This document shows positions 25,148 through 36,100 of a stretch of DNA of 64,000 nt, in pieces. The notes under the pieces were generated by a model that was not told the origin of the DNA, did not search any database, and worked only from the letters and a program-made list of their open reading frames with translations. Position numbers and translations under genes: made by a program. Each line of letters begins with the position of its first letter. The stretch's first letter is position 1. This stretch comes from Liolophura sinensis (Eukaryota; Mollusca; Polyplacophora; Chitonida; Chitonidae). The DNA lies in the NCBI RefSeq assembly GCF_032854445.1, contig NC_088295.1, positions 39,357,385 to 39,421,384 of the forward strand, in the 5' to 3' direction.

Positions 25148-25597
25148 ATGTCAGTTGTCGTGCAGGTAGAACCAGCGTGTAACGCCGAGATGAAAACAGC
25201 ACCGCAGGCTGACTCAACGGGACTTGGCGACCAAAACTGGGTTCATCAACTCGAGTACAACCCAAACCCGAAGACGAGAACTTGGGAACGTCTTGAGAGC
25301 ATGCGCCTCCAAAGGCTCGGACTCTCAAATAACTATTCCCGGCATTTCAACGTAACGAGGAGTTACAACAAACCATCTCCGAGAAGTCGTCTGCCCCAGG
25401 TGGAGGTGAGATCCAGTGATCTGAGCCAGTTCCACGCACCCAGGGGATCCTTCGCACCTTTCCACTCTCCAGGTAAACCCACATGTGGTTATTTCTTCAG
25501 TAGAGACACCGACAACAAGAAGCAGAAAATCGGAATCCCACCCGCGAACCTTGTCAAATGGAGGTCCTTTAACGCCGAGGAACTGCATGGACATTGA
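25148..25597 (+). CDS. Intronless 149-aa protein, family not recognised
   Basis: Open frame from ATG 25148 to TGA 25597 in locally GC-richer sequence, preceded by a convincing TATA/CRE promoter and followed by a 3' UTR with AATAAA at 26384-26389, so probably a real single-exon gene. The protein is polar and basic, rich in Ser, Pro, Asn and Arg, with no signal peptide or membrane segment. The most ordered-looking part is residues about 30-60 (NWVHQLEYNPNPKTRTWERL followed by ESMRLQRLGL); the C-terminal third contains KPTCGYFF and a basic KKQKIG. I recognise no domain. The TTG/GTG codons just upstream in frame were ignored in favour of the first ATG. It could be a lineage-restricted inducible regulator, but that rests only on the promoter. 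Confidence 0.6.
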   Translation: MSVVVQVEPACNAEMKTAPQADSTGLGDQNWVHQLEYNPNPKTRTWERLESMRLQRLGLSNNYSRHFNVTRSYNKPSPRSRLPQVEVRSSDLSQFHAPRGSFAPFHSPGKPTCGYFFSRDTDNKKQKIGIPPANLVKWRSFNAEELHGH

Positions 25598-26945
25598 ATA
25601 GTTTTGAAGTTGTTGATATTCAGCTAGGAAATCTATCCAAAAATGCCAGCATTAAATCGAAAGCGTACCAGGGTTCTTCCAGAATACAGTACTTAAGGAT
25701 GAAAACTGGATTTTTGTGATTAACCTGCATGTTCGCAGTAAAGATGAATCCCAAACAAGATGCAGTTATTGACTTCCGTATGTTGGCTAAACCTGTTGAC
25801 ATCCTTGAAACCAGAGTCCAAGAAGAACTCTTTGTTTTGCCAGAAAGCTAATGTGTGGACTGCCTTGCGTTGGAAATAGGTTAATGATATCTGGTCACAT
25901 TTAAACCTTTAAATACTCTTTAATTTGAAGTAACTTCGCGTGTTAATATGAAATCAAAATACATTACCATATTCTTACATAATCGATCTTCCATGCATGC
26001 ATGCATGCAACAATTCGAGCAATTATTTTAAGTATTAAAGGGAACTTGGCAATGAACAAAGTTTTAAAGGTAACGGTAGTATTGTTGTTTTGTGGAGCAA
26101 AGGGTAAACTCCTATTGCTAGCTCAGAATTGTAATATATTCCGTTGTTTAGAAAGTTGTACTGTTCTTATAGTTTGATAGTTCAGTTACCAACAGTATCG
26201 ACAAATGCCATACAAAAGGTGACATTTAACTGACTAAATGCAGTGTTTTGAGTTTGTCATGTTATATCAATGAGATTTCCTTTAAGTGCACACAAAATCG
26301 TGTACCTGTCAGTATTAATAATATGTATACAGATTTGTTAATCGTGATTTTCCTGGAATATATGTATTTTCACTATATATTTTAATAAAAATGTTTTATT
26401 CTCCCTATGTAATGTGCCCAATTTTTGTAACTATGTACGACATTTGCCTTTTGTAAAATACCGGATCGAGGTCTGGTGAGATCTTGCCACATTTGAAATA
26501 CATGCAATGTGTGCTTCCGAATATAATCATATGCATTGTTGTGTTTATATTGCATGCAGCGCTTAAAAGCAAAACACACACTATAATCAGTGCTCAGCGA
26601 TGGTTATTTGTTATTCTCGTATCAATACGGCTACATGTATTAGGACATTATTGTAAAGAAGTCTTCGCCAGGATCGATCTTTCTCATGCACTAAACGTTA
26701 TAGCGATGATCAGCTAGTGTTAAGCAACCCATATATGGCAAGGACTGTCGAAGATATATATCCACCTTGAATGCATTTAGAGAAAACTACATAGGCCTAC
26801 ACTCTCCAGATGGTACATCTTATCTGGGCTTATGTTTGAACAATTACCAAAACGGTTTTCGGTCTCGTGGAGGGATGGTTTCAAATTTGACAGTAGGTTA
26901 CCGCCTTGTAGAATGCATTTCGGTTACATATCCATTCCTGTCTTA
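25598..26945 (+). other. 3' UTR of the 25148 gene and intergenic
   Basis: The 3' UTR probably runs to AATAAA at 26384-26389. It contains a CATG/GCAT repeat (ATGCATGCATGCATGC near 25994-26009). No gene seen from 26400 to 26945. Confidence 0.5.
26384..26389 (+). terminator. Candidate poly(A) signal of the 25148 gene
   Basis: AATAAA about 790 nt after the TGA, in a T/A-rich context. Confidence 0.5.
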
Positions 26946-27083
26946 TGATTTATTTATTTATTTGATTAGTGTTTTACGCCGTACTCAATATTTCACTTAT
27001 ACGACGGCGACGAGCATTATGGTGGGAGAAAACCGGGCAGAGCCCGGTGGAAACCCACGACCATCAGCAGGTTGCTGACAGAC
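26946..27083 (-). mobile_element. Truncated family A SINE
   Basis: Tail and core are present (TTTACGCCGTACTCAATATT, GGGCAGAGCCCGGTGG) up to GGTTGCTGACAGAC; the tRNA-like head is missing, as expected for 5' truncation. Confidence 0.8.
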
Positions 27084-27915
27084 TGTGTGTTATGTGATGA
27101 TTTCAAATCAACGTCACCAGTTAAAACGGCAAAACAATCACCTCCACTCTATACGTTTCTCAAGTTCTACAATGCGTATAATTCTCTTGTAAATAAAATA
27201 TAGGGGCACATCGTCCTGGATTTTTGACACTCTACTTCATAAGTGTGTCTAATTCCTTTTCACCCCGAGGCCATGGGCCATATATATTCGTCGTGTTGAA
27301 TTAGATCGCCACGGTGGATATATGAGCAGTTGCAATCAAAGCGAAACTTAGATTCACATCTTGATTATCGACAACTTATAAACTAGTATTACTACACGAT
27401 TTGGACACTGATTTCAATCCTTCACACGCATTATTCCTTGCGTTTTTCCAATTACGTCACTGAAAACTTCTGTTTCTTTTTGTATGAATCCGTCTCATTT
27501 TCGTACTTTACATAATTTCTTAGTATTAAAGTGCGTTGAACGCTGTCTTGGGAATTGTCCTTGGGATTATTGACCTGGAACGTCCATTTTGGTAGATGGC
27601 TGGTATACGAATGTCTGTTTTGACGTATTTGGACAAGGCTTGTTTATTTTGGACCAGTCCTAGCGTGCATGTATATATATATATAGCGCTACGCATGTAC
27701 GTATTTTTAAATAAACACTGCTGTGGTACAGTATACATATTTTCATTGGCAAGGAAATATATCTTTCAAAAATAATACATCAAAACATCTTATGAATTGC
27801 ACGTACTTTTCATTTCCTTGAGCGTAAAACAAGTTCAAAATTGACAGCACATGCAACTCGTATGTTGTCTGATGGCCTCTGCTGAATACTGCTGTGTTTG
27901 GACTCTTACCTGAGA

Positions 27916-27992
27916 TGCCTCTCAGCGACATACCGCACACGGTAAACTGTGGCCATAGATATGCCTACGTTCTCCACGGGCATCAGCTGGTC
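27916..27992 (-). other. Possible orphan exon or transposase fragment
   Basis: On the minus strand an ATG (about 27985) opens 25 codons (MPVENVGISMATVYRVRYVA...) ending at a good donor, CTCAG/GTAAGA. The GISMATVYRV string is reminiscent of a helix-turn-helix as in transposases. No partner exon was found. Very tentative. Confidence 0.2.
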
Positions 27993-28101
27993 AATTCAGA
28001 AAGCTGTAAGTTTCACCAAACTGTCAATTTGCACATTACAACCAGTAACTCATAAATAAAATAATAAGATTTTTTTTAAAAAGCGGTGTACCCCGGTTGG
28101 A

Positions 28102-28280
28102 TTTATTTTATTTATTTGATTGGTGTTTTTACGCAGTACTCAAGAATATTTCACTAATATGACGGCGGCCAGCATTATTATGGGTGGAAACCCACGACCA
28201 TCTGCAGGTTGCTGGCAGACCTTCCCACTTACGGCCGGAGAGGAAGCCAGCATGACCTGGACTTGAGCTCTCCCGGTTGG
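28102..28280 (-). mobile_element. Truncated family A SINE
   Basis: TTTATTTGATTGGTGTTTT tail, GTACTCAAGAATATTTCAC, part of the core and GGCCGGAGAGGAAGCCAGCA; the head is lost after GACTTGAGCTC. An internal deletion removes the GGGCAGAGCCC stretch. Confidence 0.8.
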
Positions 28281-28289
28281 AGGTCTGCT

Positions 28290-30191
28290 GTAAATCTGCA
28301 TACACGTACATCAGTTGGCAAATATAGTGCTTCATTTTTAAAATAAATTTGTCTTGATACACATTCATTGTAGTCTACAAGACGTCATACCAATAGACAA
28401 AACAATCACGGTATGGTGTGTCATTGACTTCGTGGCCATTACTCATGCCTCCTTATTTCGGAACACAAAAAGTTCCAGGCTGATTACACAGAAAAGAAGT
28501 ATGGCAAGGTCAACTGCAATATAGTGGAAGAATTCAGATCTGATTTGTTACTAAATGCAATAAACAGGGGTACATACATGACATGTAATTATAGTACAAA
28601 GGGCATACAGTTACACATGACTATATAAATATCCCCATATCCCAATAGTTCTATAAATAAGAAGGTAGACATTGGTGCCTTAGTGCCACAGTTATGAAAA
28701 TATTTTCATTACATCATGACAATCAGTTTTATTAATGCACAAAACTGGATAGGGAAATGTCATGACAAATCTCTTCATTTAAATCTGCTATCAAAGCAGC
28801 TAGAACTACCAAGTGGTCTTGGGAACCCGTCTCACTGTTCCAGGGGATTTAGGTTCATGGTGGCTTGATGCTGAGATGAACCCGGTCGGTTATGAAAATT
28901 CATCAGCAACCTTGGTGAAGAGACCGTGTCTTGACTCAGTTATACAACTTTGAACTCTGTTGCTTGTCTTGCTGTCTCTCTGCGGCTTTGCACATTGTAC
29001 AAAATCTGTGGCAGAGGGGAACAATGGGTATCTCGGCCATAGGGCTGTCATGGTTCAGTACATACACGAAACTCTGCTGATGTACAAAAGATGTACCCAT
29101 TATGACCAGTAGCAAATAACAATAATGGACAATTTCTGGAGTTCAGCCTAACAAAAAGTTGGGGTTGCAATGTTTCAACAATTCTATGTAACAAGTAATA
29201 CTTAGAAGACAGATTGTACCACAAGCAGCAAACAGCAGCATCATTTTGGTTCTTGCTCAAGTGCACTTGTTTTTTCATGATAAATGGGTACTGCTGCTTA
29301 TAAACAGACCCTTAAAACAATTACAACTTCAAGATTTGACACTGATATACAAATAATAATGAAGGCAAAAATATTTCTTGATATTTACTGTTATTTTCCA
29401 ATCATTTTCATTTTTCTAAGGTATCCTGATTGTACATAAATGACAAATCCCCTTCATGCAATGTACTTATGCCTGTGTATTTATGTGATAATTTTTGGTT
29501 ACTCTTTACCATTTTCCATCACATGAAATAGACATAACGCCTGACAAATTCAGTAAACTGTTTACATAGCTGAATAAACGATGACAGTAGCTAATATGTA
29601 GTTCAGCTTGGAACTCCAAACCCGTTCTCAAAGGTTTAGGTTGACCATATTCCCCCCGTTTTACGCTGTACAAAAAAATGAATTACAGCACACACCTCAT
29701 TCCAACCAGTCTGTAAGTCAGCAAAACATTCTATATATATATCTAATATCCAGAATGTGGTCAAGGAAAAAAAATACACCACTTTCATAAGCCTTACTTC
29801 CGACTTAATTATTTGCCCAGCATTATCTATACATGACATTGTAACTTTGGACACAAAATTCTGAATTTTTCCACTGCACTACATCATGCTGACAAAGTTT
29901 GGTCCAAACTGTAAATGTCTTCTGAAATAACATATCCTTGTTAAAGTCAGTCTCCAATGTATCTGCGCTGAAAAGTACAAAAACCCTAACCGTCAAAACT
30001 AAACTGCATTGGACTTTTAGATTAAATACCATAACCAAACCATTGAACTAAAATCTCTCCATAGTGAGTGTAATGTCTTTACACAACGTGGTGTGGTACC
30101 CCCATGGTAGAGCCTCCTCTCACGGGATGTAAGTTTCAATATTTTACAGCGAGTACTATTTACAAGTATAAACAACATCTTGAACAAGGTG
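28290..30191 (-). other. FBXO3 3' flank
   Basis: Downstream of the FBXO3 stop on the minus strand. It holds the FBXO3 3' UTR; AATAAA on minus occurs for example at 28728-28733. No coding exon is supported; short minus-strand open frames here have no recognisable sequence. Confidence 0.45.
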
Positions 30192-33100
30192 TCATAATTT
30201 CTTTTTTCTCTCTTTTCTCTTGATTGCTCTTTCCTCTGACATCTTGTACGGCAGACACTTCATGTGGTAACATGGACACTCTATGTTCACCTCTTCACCT
30301 GTCAATCAATTCAAACAAATATACAATTACATATCCATACTTTGTACAATATAAACATCTTCTGGTTTCAAAACTGGAAATTCCCCTCAGTCAGTGTAAG
30401 AATTGATTTTAGAATTGAGTTCTTAATTTCACCACATGATCAGAGCTTCAGTGTATATGCTTGGGGTTTCACAGTATGCTTAACAATTTTTCAGTCATAT
30501 GATGAGGAGGAGTTGTTGGGTGTGTGGACATATACTGTGTTTTCTTGTGAACACAACAAGAAATTTAAATGATAATTTTAATTAAAGAACAGTGCTAACA
30601 AGTAAAGATTTGCACCTGTCCTGAGGTTTTTCATGGTGAAATGTCCCTTCATGTTTCCATAGGTTGTGGAGAAGGCAGTGTAGCTGATCCACGAGTAGAC
30701 TGAGCCAGGCTTCATCACAGGGAACATACCTACAACATAGCAGCAAACATTGCTCAACATGACTCATCACAGGGAACATCCCTGTCAACACAGCCACACA
30801 AGAGTACATACCACAGAATGACTCATCACATGGAACCTCCCTGTCAACACAGCCACACAAAAGCGCACACCTCTGGATGACTCATCATGGGAACATCCTA
30901 GGTAACACTCTATTAGACGGTTACCAGGCTGGGGAATTTATTAAAATGATTAGTGTTTTATGCTATACTCACACATATTTCACTTACACAAAACCAATCA
31001 GGTTTATGGGTACCAGAAGCCAGAGCCATCCCATTTGAACATATAACAGACAAATCTTCAGACCCACAGTCAGAGCTGTAAGTATAACAAGAGCTGTATT
31101 TACACACGTCACTTACCGACAACCCCTGGACCATCCACCCTCTCCTCATTCCCCTCCTCGTCTGTTATGATCCAGTGACGGGTCTCCAACTGACAAGAGC
31201 ACTGAGGAGGAGCTGACTCTGACATGGACATCCTACACAACAACAACAACAACAACAGTACAGTGTCAGTTTACGAACCTCAATAAAGTGACAGGGCCTA
31301 TGTGTTTGTATGGTTAGAATGCTAGTGCAGACCAGCCTCTCACCAGTGCAGTTGCTGTGAGTTCATGTCCAACTCATGCTGGCTGCCTCTCAAACCATAA
31401 GTGGAGTGCCCACTGATAAAATCACATGAACAGACAGAAAAATGAGTAAATAAATGAATAAAGTGATTTTCAAGGACTCATCTTGTCTTTGCAAAAGTAC
31501 ATACTGTACATACTGTAAACCTTTTCAACCACTAAAGCACCTTCTCCAGTGGAATTTATGCATAGAATTATTATGATGCTGAAAATGCTTGGATTGTCAT
31601 TAAAGATGAAAGTTTCATACAACTGTGCAAATTATTTCTCTACACCACATAGTTCTCTCAGAATGCTTCACAATATTGGCTGCAGAGGCGGTTGAAAAGG
31701 TTGAAGAATTTGGGTATACAGTGTATACAAACAATGTTAAAATGAATACGTTTCTTCATAGGGTTAATGCTAGGTCTCACATGGACTTTAAAGTTACTTG
31801 ACTTTTGCAAGAATCAAATTTATGCATGTTAAGAAACATTAAATGTTCTACTAAAAATTACCTTAAACAGCATTAGCACAAAATATACTCTTAGTAAAAA
31901 TGCAATTCCGACTTTTTTACTCATAATATATACATCTACAACCTAATTCCTGAACTTTTTTGCTTATGAGAAAGCAACTTTAAGAGCAATTTATGCACAT
32001 ATATGATTTGATTTTGGACACAAAACTACATTGGTTGGATTGGCCAATTTCAGGACTTCCCGAAAAGTACTATTTTATCAATGTACATAAAATAATGCCT
32101 TCAGAATTACAGTATGCTAGTTTCGACAAGACTTCTAGTGTACACAAAACAAATGTGATACAACTGGAAAAGGCACCTCCACCCTGGGTGCCAGCTACAT
32201 ACGTGATGTGATACATGAAGGTAAAGTGAGGAGGGATGACACAGCTCATCTCAGGCAGGAAACATGTGGCCACTTCCACACGGAACATCTCATTGGTGAT
32301 TGCCACACAGCTTGGCTCACGGTAAAACCTATATCAACCAGTACCATTTACGCCATTTATGTCTGACTAAAATTAAACATAAATCACAGAATAAGAAAAA
32401 ACTTACACCAAATGGCTCTTTGTTCTTAAAACTTAGTTACATTGTCCAATGAAATGATGTTTTCATAAAACCAGGTTTGTAACAAATACAGCAAACCAAG
32501 TGAATGTAATGGCACTACCATTAGTACTTATATTCCTCAACCTTTCAGCATATGGATGAGCAACTTTCATCGCAATTCGTTCACAATAATGAATCATATT
32601 TGGTGATAAAAGTACATTGGTTGGATTGGCCAATTTGAGGGTTCACAAAAAGTATAACTTTATCAGTCTACACAGAATACAGCCTTCAGAATATGCTGGT
32701 AACAACATCTTGCAAACATGCGAAAAGGTTGAAGATAAAAGATAATATGGGAGCTGGTTCATACACTTGAGGTGAGTTAAAATGGAATTAAGCAGTATCT
32801 CTCACATAGTAAGCATATCGTCCTGCCATATGTAACGGTCCTCAGCCAGAGCCTGGGCCAGGCCTGTCAACCAATTCCTGAATGTTTGCCCTGACAAGAC
32901 AGAAAAAACATCTCACAACCTGTGACCAAATCAAACAGTGTGTTAAAGGGGTGCAGTCTTTGTTTCAAGGGTTTGTACTTTATACACCCAACAAATTTAT
33001 CCATTTCAATTCTCATTCAGATTTTCCAAATCCTGTTAAAAAAAACATACGAATTCTCTGCATAAAAGTTTAGGAATAAATTAGTTTGGAGCTAAAAGGT

Positions 33101-36100
33101 CAACTTTGTCTTCAGTCGACATTTGATCTTTTGAGGGAGGTGCATGTGGAATCCTAGTACAAATAAATCACTTCACAGTGGAACAGATCTCAAATAACTT
33201 GTCAATTGCTAAGAATGTTCCATGCAATGCATATGTTGACTGCATATATGCCAGGCAGAAGAATTAAGTTCCCAAATTCCAATACACATGCTAATTATGA
33301 ACCATCTTAAACACTCATAAACACTTCCAGCCAACCTGCAATAAACTGGTCAACTTGAGTGAACCCTTCTCTTCGTAAAACTGGGAAGAAGACTTCTCCA
33401 ATGGTGTGCCCACCCTCCTCCGTCACAGCTATCATTTGTCCAGCGTTAAAATTGGAAAACCCACAGTACGTGATAGGAGCACAGCCACGGAGCTCTCCAC
33501 TGTCCTGAGGAAAAAATCCTGGGGTGTCAGGAAGATACCAGTCATAATGCCAGTCTAGTCTGACCAATTTATCAGGTTAACATTTCTCATCACAATTCTT
33601 AACCATAAGAATAATCATAAAGGGTGCTTAAATATGATTATTCAGAATTACGTATGTCACCAGCCTGGGCCTAGCCAGTTGTGTGATGTTATTTGTGTTG
33701 GTATTACTACGTGATTAGTCCCTGTGGGCTGGTGACACCACTGTTTCCACATAATTGTAAGTGCCTTATATCAGGGCATACCAAATGCAATCACTTGTAA
33801 GGATCAGAAGAGCATTTATCTCAGTCTAATTTGACATGATTGTCATTTTATTTGTTTTTTTTATTTATTTGATAGCTGTTTATTCCATTTTGAAGAACAT
33901 TTGGCTTATGCGATGGCAGCCAGCATTATGGTGTGAGCATAACCTATGACCATCTGCAGGTTGCTGTCAGACCTTCCCATACACGCTCAGAGAGGAAGCC
34001 AGCATGAGCTGGACTTGAACTCACAGTGACTGCATTGGTCAGAGGCTCCTGTATCATTTGTGCCGCGCTGGTGTGCTAACCACCTCGATCACAAAGGCCT
34101 GATTGTCGTTTTATGTCATTTTAAAGAATATTTCTCTTAATATCATGGCAAAAACCATTATGAGTTGATGATTCCCATAAGATAAAAATGGATTTCATTA
34201 TCATATGCTGGTAGTGTAAAGGAGAAGAAAATTTGAACATCAAACAAATACCATAGAAAAGAGTATGCATTTCCTCGTAGGTGCAAGCCATAAAAAAAAT
34301 TCTAACATGTACTTCACGTAGATAAATTATAAATAAAGTCAGCGTCAAAATCCGCTGTGGGCGACTCCATATTGCTTAAGAATTAGTCCTGAAGTCTTCT
34401 GTGTTAGGAGGAGAATTGCCATCGGAATGCACCAAAGTACAGTTCGTACATTTCCGGTAGAACTCTTCTTCCCAGAAGGTAGCACACAGTACAGTTTGTT
34501 TTCCACTTGATGATCGCGAAACCAGAATGTTGGATGTAGGTTCTGAGTTTACACAAACAAGCCAGCAGTTTTAATGACTCTCATTGGCTGAGAGGCAACA
34601 CACCCCCAGCATAACTTGCAGGGTGTTGTAGATGGAATACGCGATGAGCTCAGTGATTTATGCCAGCTGTACGTTTTCAGACTTTACGTGTATGGCGAGG
34701 AAAAATCGCAAAATTATGCAGCAGGCACTACTAGATAGAAAAAAAAATGTTTTTTTTCAGCCTATAGTGTCATTGTTCTAAGTTTTCTTCTCCTTTAAAC
34801 AACAGTTGAACATTAACAAACTTTGTAATATCATTTACAGTGTGAAAATATATGCAATTCCATAATCGTTAATAATACCCACTCTACACTACTCAGGTTC
34901 CAGTGATAAATGTTTCTTACCTTGTATTTTACTGCTAATGTCATGGCGTCCACAAGGAATTCAGACTTCACAGGTGTGTGACCTACATCTCCAGTGTTCA
35001 TAAAACTGAAAACAAATACAACTTTATATGATACAACATCCCTTGTAATGTTATATTAGAATATACATTCATCTGAACATAAAACCAGGTTTTATACTAC
35101 AGCTTCACCAGGACAGGGGCAGTGGAATGTCGTATGCTGTATTTCACATGAAAATGGTATGTACAAATGCACTTTCAGAAGCACATAAAGGATTTAAAAC
35201 GATACTTTTCATGCTGAGAGAAGTTTTTTTTTTATAATAAATTAATCAAACTTTACAAAATCCTCATAAGATTGTAAGGTGGAAGAAACAATCATAATAA
35301 AGCAAAATGTCTGATCTTACGTGAAATACAGCATTTTGAGGAAGTTGGGGTGGAGGTCATGGGGGTGGGGTGGAGGTCATGGGGGTGAGGTGGGGTATGG
35401 GGGTGGGCTGCGTGGGGTGTTTTTGACTGAAACAGTGGAACTACAGTACATGTACAAACCCAGCCCATTAGGTGAGGTTTTCAGGGTAGCCTAGACCCTG
35501 CAAGTTCTCACATTTCAGGGGGCTGGGCAGAAACAGTCTGTTGGTTATAGCCTCTTGCCCTTCTGCAAAACTATGTTACACAAGATTCAGAGAAGAAATT
35601 AGGCGTCATCTTACTTAAGAAAAAATTGCAACGAACACTGACTATTTTCTCCTTTCTGTAGGTCCAGTACAAAATAATGATATATTTTTTTTTAAAAAGA
35701 ACAATTTATTAGTGACTTAAAGTGATAAAAGACACTACTTGGGTTGAGTGCCTACTATGAGTGGCATGAGCCATAACCATTTTGACCTCGGTGCTTTTCC
35801 CCCACAAGTAGGACTATAAGCTCTACAAACAACTTCCAGTGAAGGTGATAACTGTTACTTACCAGGCGTTTCTGTGAAAGGTGCCCTGGCCATTATGTAT
35901 CCTGAGAGAACAGCGCAGATCCAGCGGTAATCTGTGTCCGATTTTCCTCTCTGCACTCTCCAGTACACCTTCACTTGCAGGGCCTAAATATGAACACGCA
36001 AATGATCAGTTACTGTACAACAAATCTGATGTATTTCTACAAAGTAGGATGTTTACATCAAGGTCACAATAGAAATTAAAAAATGGTGAACTTAGGCGAA

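Noticed and set aside
29823-30038. Minus-strand frame considered as an FBXO3 exon after exon 10
   Set aside because: No similarity to the ApaG C-terminus; the exon at 30192-30298 fits both phase and sequence (CPCYHMKC).
32760-32880. Alternative acceptor for FBXO3 exon 7 at the inner TTCAG
   Set aside because: The outer acceptor with a pyrimidine tract (exon start 32890) gives the right phase and the conserved GQTFRNWL.
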